Source: Methanobrevibacter sp.
GTDB taxonomy: Archaea > Methanobacteriota > Methanobacteria > Methanobacteriales > Methanobacteriaceae
Assembly: GCF_030539875.1 (NCBI RefSeq)
Contig: NZ_JAUNXI010000005.1
Coordinates: 1-64,000, forward strand
Length of the DNA stretch: 64,000 nucleotides
Reading direction: 5' to 3'
Each line of letters begins with the position of its first letter. Positions within the stretch are counted from its first letter, which is position 1. The notes beneath the pieces were generated by a model. It saw only the letters and a list, made by a program, of their open reading frames with translations. It did no database searches and was not told the origin of the DNA. Below, piece after piece: positions 28,918 to 37,885 of this stretch. A program made the position numbers and the translations under genes.

Positions 28918-29276
28918 TTAAGTTATCAGTTATGATTTTATAACTTAAAAATTCTAAGGGTTTAAAGAATAACTTCTAGTTATCCAGTATAAGTTAAAAG
29001 GATTAAGTTAAATCTTTTTTATTAAAACTTATAGGGAAAAACTTATCAGTTTTAACTTCTAAGGGATAGGAATTAAGTTTTAAGTTAAAACATTTAAGTT
29101 ATAAAAAATAAGTTTTAAGAAATAACTTATCATAACTCACTTTTAACAAATAAGTTATATTTTATAACTTCTCTCTTATAAATTATTTGTTTTCATTAAT
29201 AAGTTATTAGTTAATAGTTATAATTTATAATTAAAATTTAATGATAAGTAATAAGTTATAAGTTATAATATAAAAA
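28918..29276. repeat. Dense field of aagttata/tataactt repeats upstream of parA
   Basis: Within about 350 noncoding bases, roughly twenty words of the type agttat, aagtta, aacttat or ataagttat occur in both orientations, some fused (taataagttataagttata at 29248-29266). Two copies of a longer unit start tctaaggg (28953, 29058). No ORF is present. A smaller cluster of the same words lies at 34843-34905. The position directly ahead of parA makes a centromere-like site or autoregulatory operator possible. Confidence 0.55.
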
Positions 29277-29299
29277 AAATAAAAAAAAATAAATAAGGA

Positions 29300-30601
29300 T
29301 TATTTGGCATTTGACATTGTACCGTCAAAATAGCTTCTATATCCTTTAATATCCAACATTCCATGACCTGAGAAGTTCATTACAATAGTTTTTTCTTCGC
29401 CGGTTTGTTTGCATTTCAATGCTTCATCAATAGCTACTTTAATAGCATGTGTAGTTTCAGGAGCTGGTAGAATACCTTCATTACGTGCAAATGTAATACC
29501 TGCTTCAAAGACATCTCTTTGATGAACAGACCTTGGCTCGATATATCCTTCTTTAGTTAAAAGTGAAACTTGTGGTGACATACCATGATATCTTAATCCT
29601 CCGGCATGTACAGAAGGAGCAACAAAATCATGACCTAAAGTGAACATCTTAAGCATTGGAGTAAATCCGTTTACATCACCAAAATCATATTCATAGCTGC
29701 CCTTTGTTAATGTAGGACATGCACTTGGTTCAACAGCAATGAATTGGGTGTCGGATTTTCCGTCGATTTTATCTTTAATAAATGGGAATAAAGATCCGGC
29801 CAAGTTACTTCCCCCACCGGCACAGGCAATCATGACGTCAGGCTCTTCACCAGCAATATCCAATTGTTTTTTGATTTCCTGACCAATAACAGTTTGATGT
29901 AACATTACGTGATTGAGAACACTGCCTAAACTGTATTTGACTTCATCATTTTCTAAAGCTTCTTCCATAGCCTCAGAAATAGCAACACCTAAAGAACCAG
30001 GATGGTCAGGATTTTTAGCTAAAATTTCACGGCCGATTTTTGTATTTTCACTTGGAGAAGCAAAAACGTTACCATTGTAAATGTTCATAATGTTTTGTCT
30101 GTCTGGTTTTTGGTTAAAAGAAACTTTAACCATGTAAACGGTACAGTCCAAATCAAGTAAATTACATGCGAGAGATAATGCAGTACCCCATTGGCCGGCA
30201 CCGGTTTCAGTAGTAATTCTTTCGATTCCCTCTTTTTTGGCAAAGTATGCCTGTGGAATAGCAGAATTTAACTTATGAGACCCCGTTGGAGAAGTATCTT
30301 CCCGCTTATAATAAATTTTGGCAGGCGTATTTAAAAATTCCTCAAGTTTAGTGGCTCTAAACAAGGGAGACGGTCTTCCCATCTGCATGTAAAGCTTTCT
30401 AACCTCTTTTGGAATTTTAATAAAACGTTCAGTGGAAAATTCTTGATCTAAAGCTGCTTTACTAAAAGCCTTTTTAAGGGAAGAAATCTGATCTTTTCCT
30501 TCACTGTTTTTAGGCATTGGAAGTTCAACAGGCAAATCAGCATTAATATTGTACCATTGCTTTGGCACTTCATTTGAGTTTAAAGTTATTTTGTAATCCA
30601 T
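29300..30601 (-). CDS. trpB2: Tryptophan synthase beta chain, TrpB2 type
   Basis: 433 aa PLP enzyme; the greater length and the N-terminal region (about 60 extra residues) mark TrpB2 rather than TrpB1. PLP-Lys lies in SPTGSHKLNSA, and TETGAGQWGTALSLAC and CAGGGSNLAGSLFPF bind substrate and cofactor phosphate. TrpB2 makes tryptophan from indole and serine without TrpA, possibly to salvage indole. It is not with other trp genes here. Two TGTAC boxes in front of it fit the operator recognised by TrpY in Methanothermobacter. Confidence 0.92.
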   Translation of the reverse strand: MDYKITLNSNEVPKQWYNINADLPVELPMPKNSEGKDQISSLKKAFSKAALDQEFSTERFIKIPKEVRKLYMQMGRPSPLFRATKLEEFLNTPAKIYYKREDTSPTGSHKLNSAIPQAYFAKKEGIERITTETGAGQWGTALSLACNLLDLDCTVYMVKVSFNQKPDRQNIMNIYNGNVFASPSENTKIGREILAKNPDHPGSLGVAISEAMEEALENDEVKYSLGSVLNHVMLHQTVIGQEIKKQLDIAGEEPDVMIACAGGGSNLAGSLFPFIKDKIDGKSDTQFIAVEPSACPTLTKGSYEYDFGDVNGFTPMLKMFTLGHDFVAPSVHAGGLRYHGMSPQVSLLTKEGYIEPRSVHQRDVFEAGITFARNEGILPAPETTHAIKVAIDEALKCKQTGEEKTIVMNFSGHGMLDIKGYRSYFDGTMSNAK

Positions 30602-30638
30602 AATAATAATTACTATAATGTATTATTTAAATCTTTGG

Positions 30639-30654
30639 TGTACAAAAGTGTACT
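30639..30654 (-). promoter_or_regulatory. TRP-box pair (TrpY-type operator) upstream of trpB2
   Basis: tgtaca and tgtact are separated by 4 bases, 38 bp before the trpB2 start codon and next to a TATA-like tttaaataat (minus strand). TGTACA is the TRP box bound by TrpY in Methanothermobacter. The same region faces the divergent DUF1786 gene, so it could also affect that gene. Confidence 0.65.
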
Positions 30655-30691
30655 ATTTAATTATTAATATAATAAAGAACAATAAAAAATC

Positions 30692-31723
30692 ATGAGAATC
30701 TTAGCAATAGACGTTGGAACAGGCACACAGGATATGATGATTTATGATAGTGAAAAAGAACTAGAAAATTCAATTAAGCTAGTTTTGCCTTCACCTCATT
30801 TGTTTATTTCCCAACAAATCAGAGAGATTGAAAATGACATTTATTTTAAGGGAGAAATAATGGGAGGAGGAAAAATAAAAAACACTATCCTTGAACATAT
30901 GGAAAAAGGATACAAAGTAGTAATGGAACCTCTATGTGCAAAAACAATAAGGGATAATTTAGACCAGGTAAAATCATTTGGAATTGAAATAGCTGATGAG
31001 ACAAAAGATTATTCACAATACACAATAATCAATATGGGAGACATAAATATAACAAAATTGTCAGAATTCCTGTTAGGATATGATTTAGAATTTGATTTTG
31101 ATAAAATTGCAATAGCTGTTCAGGACCACGGTTACAACGAAAATATGGGTGATAGGGACTTTAGATTTGAAAAGATAAGAGAAAAAATCAATAAGCCAAT
31201 CTCCCCATTAGAATTCGGATTTATGGAAGATTTGCCTGAATACTTTACAAGAATGAATGCTGTTAGAAGAACAGTAAAAGATGAGGGAATTAGTGAAATT
31301 CCATTGATGATGGATACAAAATTTGCTTCTATTGCAGGAATGTGTTTTGATGAAGTTGCTGAGAAATTGCAAAGTTATGTTGTAATAGACATAGGAAATG
31401 GACATACAACAGCAGCTACAATCGAAAATGGAAAAATTCAGGGAGTGTTTGAACATCACACTTCCAGTTTAACAAGCGAATCCCTTGAAAGGTACATTAA
31501 AAGACTTGCTGAAGGAACAATAACAAATAAAGAGGTATATGATGACCATGGTCACGGCGCACATGTTTTAAATCCTATAAATGAAATTGAAAAGGTAATA
31601 GTCAGCGGTCCGAAAAGAGAGTTAATTGAAAAAACAAATCTAGACTGGCATCATGCCGCTCCCGGCGGGGATGTAATGATGACTGGAACCGTAGGTTTAA
31701 TAAAAACAATACTGGAAAGATAA
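30692..31723 (+). CDS. DUF1786 family protein (ASKHA-like ATPase fold)
   Basis: 343 aa. The N-terminus ILAIDVGTGTQDMMIYD has the phosphate-1 loop of sugar-kinase/actin-like ATPases, and YVVIDIGNGHTTAATIENG at about 230 supplies the phosphate-2 loop; GHGAHVL and SGPKRELIEKT follow. The family is common in methanogens and some bacteria, without known substrate. It overlaps nothing and is followed after one base by a PHP-domain gene, so the two form an operon. Confidence 0.8.
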   Translation: MRILAIDVGTGTQDMMIYDSEKELENSIKLVLPSPHLFISQQIREIENDIYFKGEIMGGGKIKNTILEHMEKGYKVVMEPLCAKTIRDNLDQVKSFGIEIADETKDYSQYTIINMGDINITKLSEFLLGYDLEFDFDKIAIAVQDHGYNENMGDRDFRFEKIREKINKPISPLEFGFMEDLPEYFTRMNAVRRTVKDEGISEIPLMMDTKFASIAGMCFDEVAEKLQSYVVIDIGNGHTTAATIENGKIQGVFEHHTSSLTSESLERYIKRLAEGTITNKEVYDDHGHGAHVLNPINEIEKVIVSGPKRELIEKTNLDWHHAAPGGDVMMTGTVGLIKTILER

Positions 31724-31724
31724 T

Positions 31725-32381
31725 ATGCTTAAAATGGATTCTCATATTCATAGTAAATACTCACATGATTCTAATTCAAAACTGGAAGATATTATAAAAA
31801 TCGCAAAAAAGGAAAATATAGATATAATAGCCATTAGTGATCATAATACTGTAGATGGAACAAGTGAAATATTAAGTAAAACAAGGAGTACAGATATACT
31901 GGCCATTCCTTCTATAGAAATTTCTTCGACACATGGCCATATACTTGGATTTGGGTGTGAGGAAATTATACCTAAGAACTTATCACCTGAAGAAACAATA
32001 GACAAAATTCATGAAATGGCAGGCATTGCAATTATCCCCCATCCGTACTGTTTTTACAGACACGGACTTTTATGTGAATGTGATTATAAAGATTTAAAAA
32101 TTGATGGGATTGAAACTAAAAATGCAAGATTCATAATAGGGCATTCAAATAGAAAAGCGAAAAAATTATCACAAAAGGAAAATATACCTTCATTAGGTGC
32201 AAGCGATGCCCATTACTGGAAATTTGTTGGAGATTGTTATAGTCTGGTCAGTTGTGAAAAGGACATTGACAGTGTATTAAAAGCAATAAGAAAAGGAAAT
32301 ATTGAGGCACACGGAAAAGGCACTTCAAATATATTGCTTTCTAAATACCTATTTGAGAAGAATGTATTAAAAAAATTTTAA
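31725..32381 (+). CDS. PHP-domain metal-dependent phosphoesterase
   Basis: 218 aa. MDSHIHSKYSHDS, AISDHNTVDG, SIEISSTHGHILGF, IPHPYCFYRHG and LGASDAHYWKFVG give the full set of His/Asp metal ligands of the polymerase-and-histidinol-phosphatase fold. Related small archaeal PHP proteins act on nucleotide or phosphate esters; histidinol phosphatase activity cannot be excluded. It starts one base after the DUF1786 stop codon. Confidence 0.85.
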   Translation: MLKMDSHIHSKYSHDSNSKLEDIIKIAKKENIDIIAISDHNTVDGTSEILSKTRSTDILAIPSIEISSTHGHILGFGCEEIIPKNLSPEETIDKIHEMAGIAIIPHPYCFYRHGLLCECDYKDLKIDGIETKNARFIIGHSNRKAKKLSQKENIPSLGASDAHYWKFVGDCYSLVSCEKDIDSVLKAIRKGNIEAHGKGTSNILLSKYLFEKNVLKKF

Positions 32382-32465
32382 GCAGAGTTTAGCAAGTCGT
32401 TTTTAAGAATAATAGACGGCTCCAAGACATTCTCAGGTATGATTCTAATTAAAAATAAAAAAAAG

Positions 32466-34004
32466 TTAGATTGACCGTTTAATCAATAATAATTTGTTTA
32501 TTGAATCCAATACAGCCAGTATACTTGCCATTACTATATCCTGATTAGTTGAGCGTCCGGTAGATCGGTTGCCGTTTGAATCAGAACTTATAACAAATAC
32601 TTCTGCCAATGCATCTGTACCACCTGTAATAGCTTCTAAATTATACTCTTCCAATTCAATATCCAAAGTATCCTGAATCAACTCCCTAACCGCATTTAAA
32701 GCTGCATCGACAGGTCCCACACCAGTACTAGCAGTTTCTTTTTCAACACCATCAATTTCCAATTTAACAGTTGCAGTTGGAGAAACGTTAGCCCCCATAG
32801 AAATGCTTAAACCTTTAATAACAATAGGAGTTTCACGTGCAGAAGAGAGTTCAGTAATGGCAATAGCTATTAAATCATCATCAGTAACACATTTTCCGCT
32901 GTCACCTAAAGATTTGATTTCATCAAAAACCTTACGGAATTGGTTTTCATTTAAATCAATGTGATAATCCTTTAACTTTGATTTTAAAGCATTAACTCCT
33001 GTGTGTTTACCTAAAACAATGCGTCTTGAATGGCCCACCATTTCAGGAGACATAGGTTCATAAGTAGAAGCATTATTTAAAATTCCATGAACGTGGATAC
33101 CTGATTCATGAGCAAATGCATTGGCACCAACAATCGGCTTATTAATAGGCATTTTAATACCGGTTAAACGGCTAACCAAAGTAGATAAACTGTAAAATCT
33201 GGCAGTATCTAAACCTAAATCAATACCATAAGCAACTTTAAGAGACATGACGAGTTCCTCTAATGAACAGTTGCCTGTACGCTCACCGACACCGTTGACA
33301 GTGACGTGAGCCTGATTGGCGCCACATTCAATGGCTGTTAGTGTATTGGCAGTGGCCAGTCCGAAATCGTTGTGGAAATGTACACTTAGAGGAGTTTTGA
33401 AATTGTTTTTAAGGTCTGTAATCAATTCATGAGTGACAATAGGTGTTAAAACACCGACAGTATCCGGAATATCCAAAAAATCAGCACCCGCACCGACAAC
33501 TTCATTAAAGATTTCAAACAAGAAATCCCTTTCGGTTCTGGTTGCATCTTCTGCTGAAAATTCAACGGTTAGGCCATGGTCTTTAGCATATTCAACAATA
33601 TTGACGGCTTTTTGGACAATTTCATCTTTAGACATTTTAAGTTTATAATCACGATGCAAAGGGGAAGTACCAATGAAAGAATGAACATAATCTAAATCCG
33701 CATCGATAACAGCATCAATATCACTTACTAAACAGCGTGCCAAACCCACAAGTGTAGAATCCAGATCTCTGGCCTTAATTTTTCTTGCTGCATTAACCTC
33801 TCCAGGTGATGATGCGGGAAATCCGACTTCAATCTTGTCGACGCCAAGGTTGTTGAGTTTTTGGGCAATTTGAATTTTTTCATCAACTGTTAGGGCAACC
33901 CCTGGTGTTTGTTCACCATCTCTTAAGGTGGTATCAAAAATATAAATTTTATCAGCAAGATTCATATCTTCTTTTTTTAAAGTTTCCATATTTTTTAAAG
34001 TCAT
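32466..34004 (-). CDS. 2-isopropylmalate synthase / (R)-citramalate synthase (LeuA/CimA family)
   Basis: 512 aa. DTTLRDGEQTPGVAL is the catalytic TIM-barrel signature, VHFHNDFGLATANTLTAIECGA and NGVGERTGNCSLEEL follow, and the C-terminal 130 residues form the LeuA allosteric dimer domain (ISMGANVSPTATVKLEIDG). Such synthases condense an acetyl group with 2-oxoisovalerate (leucine) or pyruvate (citramalate route to isoleucine). The sequence alone does not decide which. An agggaa SD supports the start at 34004. Confidence 0.9.
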   Translation of the reverse strand: MTLKNMETLKKEDMNLADKIYIFDTTLRDGEQTPGVALTVDEKIQIAQKLNNLGVDKIEVGFPASSPGEVNAARKIKARDLDSTLVGLARCLVSDIDAVIDADLDYVHSFIGTSPLHRDYKLKMSKDEIVQKAVNIVEYAKDHGLTVEFSAEDATRTERDFLFEIFNEVVGAGADFLDIPDTVGVLTPIVTHELITDLKNNFKTPLSVHFHNDFGLATANTLTAIECGANQAHVTVNGVGERTGNCSLEELVMSLKVAYGIDLGLDTARFYSLSTLVSRLTGIKMPINKPIVGANAFAHESGIHVHGILNNASTYEPMSPEMVGHSRRIVLGKHTGVNALKSKLKDYHIDLNENQFRKVFDEIKSLGDSGKCVTDDDLIAIAITELSSARETPIVIKGLSISMGANVSPTATVKLEIDGVEKETASTGVGPVDAALNAVRELIQDTLDIELEEYNLEAITGGTDALAEVFVISSDSNGNRSTGRSTNQDIVMASILAVLDSINKLLLIKRSI

Positions 34005-34135
34005 GAGAATACTTCCCTAGTAATTAATTGATTTAAAATTGAATATTAATAAATTTTTCATTTTAATAAAAATATTTTAAAAATTGAATTTTAAGTTAAA
34101 AGGTATAATATAAACAAAATACAAATATAAAAAAT

Positions 34136-34849
34136 ATGAAATTGGGTTTTACAACACTGGCATTGTTCATGGAAGACAATAATAAAATAATAAATCTGGC
34201 AAAAGAGCACGGCTTTGAAATAATAGAAATTCTTGGAGAAGGTCCGTTTTTTGGAAAAAATAATATGGAATACAAAAACTGTGGCCTGGATATAAGAATT
34301 CATGCCGCAACTGTAGACATTAATATTGCAAGTCTTAACAGAGGAATAAGAGCTGAAAGCGTAAAGCAAATGATTCAATGCGGACAGTATGCAGAAAGTA
34401 TTAATGCAAAAACAATTACGGTTCATCCCGGAATAATCGGACGTAACGAACCGCGTATCAGAAAAGCAGCACTTGAAATTGCAATTGAAAGTGTTGGAGA
34501 AATTATCGACAACACAAATGTTGAGGTGTCTGTTGAAAATATGCCTGTCAGGGCTAAATTTTTAGCAAATAAAGTTGAAGAGCTTGAAATGATTCAGAAT
34601 GAAACAGGCTGTTGTCTAACGATTGATACCGGTCATGGAAATACATGCGGAAACTTAAAAGAGATGCTGGATTTAAAAAATATTAGTTATTGTCATTTAA
34701 ATGATAATGACGGTGAAAAAGATCAGCACATTACCTTAGGTGAAGGTACGCTTGATTTGAATTTACTAAAAAAGATTGACACAGCCATTATTGAGCTAAA
34801 CAACTTTGACAATATATTAAAAAGCAAAGAAGTCATTGATAACTTATAA
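34136..34849 (+). CDS. Xylose-isomerase-like TIM-barrel protein (sugar phosphate isomerase/epimerase)
   Basis: 237 aa. The pattern of the AP-endonuclease-2 superfamily is visible: MKLGFTTLALF at the start, IRIHAATVDINIASLNRG, TVHPGIIG, VSVENMPVRA (metal-binding Glu), CCLTIDTGHGNTCG and YCHLNDNDGEKDQHITLGEGTLD. Members of this archaeal branch are unassigned; either an endonuclease IV-like or an isomerase role is possible. Single gene with a TATA-like tataatataaac upstream. Confidence 0.8.
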   Translation: MKLGFTTLALFMEDNNKIINLAKEHGFEIIEILGEGPFFGKNNMEYKNCGLDIRIHAATVDINIASLNRGIRAESVKQMIQCGQYAESINAKTITVHPGIIGRNEPRIRKAALEIAIESVGEIIDNTNVEVSVENMPVRAKFLANKVEELEMIQNETGCCLTIDTGHGNTCGNLKEMLDLKNISYCHLNDNDGEKDQHITLGEGTLDLNLLKKIDTAIIELNNFDNILKSKEVIDNL

Positions 34850-34905
34850 CATTTTATTTTATTAAAAGTTATAAATAATAACTTATAAGTTAAAACTTAT
34901 AAAAA
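34843..34905. repeat. Second cluster of ataacttataagtt-type repeats
   Basis: The 62-bp gap between the TIM-barrel gene and the convergent HAD gene contains five overlapping words of the type aacttat/ataagtta. These are the words that fill the region before parA. Confidence 0.4.
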
Positions 34906-34911
34906 AATAAA

Positions 34912-35706
34912 CTAAAAGTCAATGTTCGTAACTTCAAAAATATCCCGAATAATGTAGTCTGTTTTATCCATCATTTTAGGAGATACCTCTTCCTGCTGCT
35001 CGATGGTCAACACACTGATATCAGCTCTGTTAAATGCAAGTATATCATTAAGCCCGTCACCGACCATCATTACTTTATAACCCCCATCCTGAAGAATAGA
35101 AACCAGTTCACATTTACCTCTGGTTGAAACAGTGCCGTAAGCATTGTCAAGGGGAACATCAAGCATGCAGGCTAATCTATTAATGGCACCTTTTCTATCT
35201 CCGGAAGCAATATATATTTCAATACCACGAGATTTTAAGATTTCAATTGTTTCAAAGACTTTAGGGAAAAATTTACCTGCAGATGTGATGGTGTATGCAA
35301 CAACACCCGAATTCATATCAACAATCAGCGCAGATCCATTGCATAATTCCATATGGGGAATTTTTTCTCTTAAAATGTCAAAACCGTCGGTAATGTCTGA
35401 AACCTTAGTTGAATTATCTGCAAAAAGGATATCTTTAACTTCAGCCTTTGAAAACTGTTTTGTAGAATAACTTATATCAAAATCAATTTCACAATTTTTA
35501 ATAACATCTGAAATTAAGGTATCTGGATCCAGATTTAAAAGCTTATTAGTGTTATACTGAAGAACAACTAAAGTCAATGCATCAGCTGAGTCAATTAAAT
35601 CAAGAGAGTTGATGTCTGTAAATATCTCATCATTAATCACATCTTTAATAACTCTGAATCGTTGGATTAAAGTTCCTGAGTTATCAAATACAATGGCTTT
35701 TTTCAT
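34912..35706 (-). CDS. HAD phosphatase of the soluble P-type ATPase-like branch
   Basis: 264 aa. VFDNSGTL supplies the nucleophile Asp8 and general acid region, in the DxSGT form near the DKTGT of P-type ATPases; YIASGDRKGAINRLA matches motif II/III, and MMVGDGLNDILAFNRADISV is the motif IV metal site. There are no membrane segments, so it resembles the free-standing P-domain phosphatase known from Methanocaldococcus (MJ0968). Substrate unknown. Confidence 0.75.
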   Translation of the reverse strand: MKKAIVFDNSGTLIQRFRVIKDVINDEIFTDINSLDLIDSADALTLVVLQYNTNKLLNLDPDTLISDVIKNCEIDFDISYSTKQFSKAEVKDILFADNSTKVSDITDGFDILREKIPHMELCNGSALIVDMNSGVVAYTITSAGKFFPKVFETIEILKSRGIEIYIASGDRKGAINRLACMLDVPLDNAYGTVSTRGKCELVSILQDGGYKVMMVGDGLNDILAFNRADISVLTIEQQEEVSPKMMDKTDYIIRDIFEVTNIDF

Positions 35707-36006
35707 AATTAATAATAGTTAAAAAAAATATTTAAAAGTATTTAAAAATGGGACTTTCAAAAACTTTCTATGCTTTTATGTGAGATTTCAACATTATATT
35801 CTAGTTTTAAGTCAAATCATATTTTATATGGTCCATCCCCATAAATTTGATATAAATTCTCAATACAACCAATAACAGTCAATGCAATATTGGAATATAA
35901 GTAAACAACAGATTTTTAAATCTGTATAGAGGACATAACCACATTTTTACATTTACATTTTTAAATAGTACAAATTTGTTCTACAATTCTTAAAATAAGT
36001 TTACAT

Positions 36007-36081
36007 TCATAAGTTCCATTTTAACAGCACGATTAGATACAAGAAGACAAACAGCATATATTTAAAAGGAATTTTACCCAT
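36007..36081 (-). CDS. Possible 24-aa hydrophobic membrane peptide
   Basis: An ATG-started ORF encodes a peptide beginning MGKIPFKYMLFVFLY, basic at the start and then one uninterrupted hydrophobic segment ending with LLKWNL. agag precedes the ATG. It lies inside the decayed element. The charge layout is that of a single-pass micro-protein, but chance cannot be excluded at this length. Confidence 0.25.
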   Translation of the reverse strand: MGKIPFKYMLFVFLYLIVLLKWNL

Positions 36082-36104
36082 TTCTCTAATTTAATTAGTT
36101 ATCC

Positions 36105-36203
36105 TCAATATTTTCGCCTAAAACGATAAAAATCATCAGATTGACGGAATTCAGAAAACTCAGGTACAAAATTGGAAAGTTTATATTCTTTTATTTCTAT
36201 GCA
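36105..36203 (-). pseudogene. C-terminal protein fragment inside the decayed element
   Basis: A 32-codon frame, closed upstream by an in-frame TGA, encodes a peptide that includes FVPEFSEFRQSDDFYRF and ends RRKY. Its composition (Phe, Arg, Asp, Ser, Pro) is protein-like. It reads as the tail of a larger broken ORF, perhaps the element's transposase. I do not recognise the family. Confidence 0.3.
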
Positions 36204-36422
36204 TCAATATTGGGCTTTTGTTTTGATATTGATATATTAATTTTACTGCTTTTAAATTAAAAAATAAGAAAAAATAGAACTAAAAAATTTCGTGACGCAA
36301 AAATTAGAGAAAATTCAAATCACACAGTTTTTGAAAGTGCCGAATGATTTAAAAAAAACAACTTTATAAACCTTAAAAAATAAAATAATAATATTACAAA
36401 TTACGATTATTTAGGTGTTTTA

Positions 36423-37793
36423 ATGAAGGTTATTGAGAAGTTAAACTCCATTAAAAATGGAGAAATGACAGCTAAAGAAAATGTTGAAAGCTTCATTAAA
36501 GTTATTGATGAAAATAACGAAAACATTAATGCATTTATTGAATTAAACTATGAAAATGCATTAAAACAGGCCGAAGCTATTGATAAAAAAATTGCTGACG
36601 GAAGCGATGTTGGTGCTTTAGCTGGACTGGTATTTGGTATAAAGGCAAACATTAATGTTGAAGACTTAACTATTTCTGCAGCTTCAAAAACTTTAGAAGA
36701 TTATATTGGAAGCTACAATGCAACTGTTGTTGATGATATTTTGGATGAAGACGGAATAATCATCGGTATTTTGAATATGGATGAATTTGCAGCAGGAAGT
36801 TCAACTGAAACTTCATACTACGGACCAACACAAAACCCTGCCGCAATGGGAAGAATACCTGGAGGTTCATCTGGAGGAAGCGCAGCGGCAATTGCAGCAA
36901 AAATGTGTGATATTACACTTGGATCAGATACCGGCGGGTCTATCAGAAATCCTGCTTCACATTGTGGTGTTTTAGGATTCAAACCAACATACGGTGCCGT
37001 TTCAAGACAAGGTTTGCTTGATTTATCTATGAGTTTAGACCAAATCGGACCGCTTTCAGATGACGTGAGCGGTATTGCTCTTGCATTAAATACTATTGCA
37101 GAATATGACAAAACCGAGTGCACAACCTTAAACTGGGAAAAACCAGATTTCACAAGCGTATTGGAAGATACCAGTTTGGAAGGAATGAAAATAGCCGTGT
37201 GTAAAGAATTCATTGATGTAACCGATGATGAAATTAACAAAACCATCAATCAGGCTATTAATAAATTAGTTGATGCTGGCGCAGAGCTTGTTGAAGTAAG
37301 TTTTGACTACATTGACTTATGCCTGCCGACATATTACTTAATCAACTATGTTGAATTCTTCTCTGCAACAAGAAAATACGATGGAAGAAAATACGGTTCT
37401 AAAATTGAAGATGTATGTGGAGAGGAAGTGCTTAGAAGAATAAAAATAGGTTCCCACATTGCAGAAGCTGAATTTAGCGGCAAATACTACAAACAAGCTT
37501 TAAAGGCAAGATCAGTAATCAGGTCTGAAATTACTTCAATGCTTGAAAATGTAGATTTGATTGTTGGACCAACCGTGCCTAAACTTCCTCATGAAATTGG
37601 TACTGAGTTAGAACCAATGGAAATGTATGCTTATGATGTTTTAACTGTAATAGCTAATTTAGCAGGTATTCCGGCAGCAAGCATACCTGCCGGTAAAGTG
37701 GAAGGCATTCCAGTAGGATTGCAACTACAGGCAAAACCATTGGATGATTTAAAAATTATTAAAGCTATGAGTGTATTTGAAAACACTCAATAA
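36423..37793 (+). CDS. gatA: Glutamyl/aspartyl-tRNA amidotransferase subunit A
   Basis: 456 aa amidase that releases ammonia from glutamine for GatB, which amidates mischarged Glu-tRNA(Gln) or Asp-tRNA(Asn). The Ser-cisSer-Lys triad is in GLVFGIKANINVE (Lys), GGSSGGSAAA and LGSDTGGSIRNPA. gatB and gatC are not in the window. Because aspS here is of the non-discriminating type, Asn-tRNA formation should depend on this protein. An aggtg SD precedes the ATG. Confidence 0.95.
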   Translation: MKVIEKLNSIKNGEMTAKENVESFIKVIDENNENINAFIELNYENALKQAEAIDKKIADGSDVGALAGLVFGIKANINVEDLTISAASKTLEDYIGSYNATVVDDILDEDGIIIGILNMDEFAAGSSTETSYYGPTQNPAAMGRIPGGSSGGSAAAIAAKMCDITLGSDTGGSIRNPASHCGVLGFKPTYGAVSRQGLLDLSMSLDQIGPLSDDVSGIALALNTIAEYDKTECTTLNWEKPDFTSVLEDTSLEGMKIAVCKEFIDVTDDEINKTINQAINKLVDAGAELVEVSFDYIDLCLPTYYLINYVEFFSATRKYDGRKYGSKIEDVCGEEVLRRIKIGSHIAEAEFSGKYYKQALKARSVIRSEITSMLENVDLIVGPTVPKLPHEIGTELEPMEMYAYDVLTVIANLAGIPAASIPAGKVEGIPVGLQLQAKPLDDLKIIKAMSVFENTQ

Positions 37794-37814
37794 CCTCTTT
37801 TTTTCATAACTTTT

Positions 37815-37837
37815 TTTACACTTGAAATACATCTCTT
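37815..37837 (+). promoter_or_regulatory. Outlying origin recognition box (ORB)
   Basis: tttacacttgaaatacatct (and the following ctt) matches the ORBs of the origin at 48.2 kb almost exactly. It lies alone between gatA and the next gene, about 10 kb from the origin. Confidence 0.6.
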
Positions 37838-37885
37838 TAATATTTATTATTTATAAAAAACAATAGAATATCAAGAGGTATTTTT

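Larger units (their letters stand above)
35750..36341. mobile_element. Decayed element with 16-bp terminal inverted repeats
   Basis: gggactttcaaaaact (35750-35765) and the reverse strand of 36326-36341, ggcactttcaaaaact, match at 15 of 16 bases. The enclosed 590 bp lie in the longest intergenic gap after the origin and have no full-length ORF, only a minus-strand fragment at 36105-36203 and a tiny hydrophobic ORF. Copies of the end motif also occur at 31-55 and 3565-3580. The family of the element is not identifiable by eye, and no clear target-site duplication is visible. Confidence 0.5.

Noticed and set aside
34091-34426. 111-aa minus-strand ORF over the TIM-barrel gene
   Set aside because: Opposite-strand shadow of a gene with clear motifs; Cys/Phe/Tyr-rich composition without any domain.
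34469-34490. cacttgaaattgc in the TIM-barrel gene as a further ORB
   Set aside because: It lacks the TTTA before the core and the outer half, and the bases are ordinary codons.
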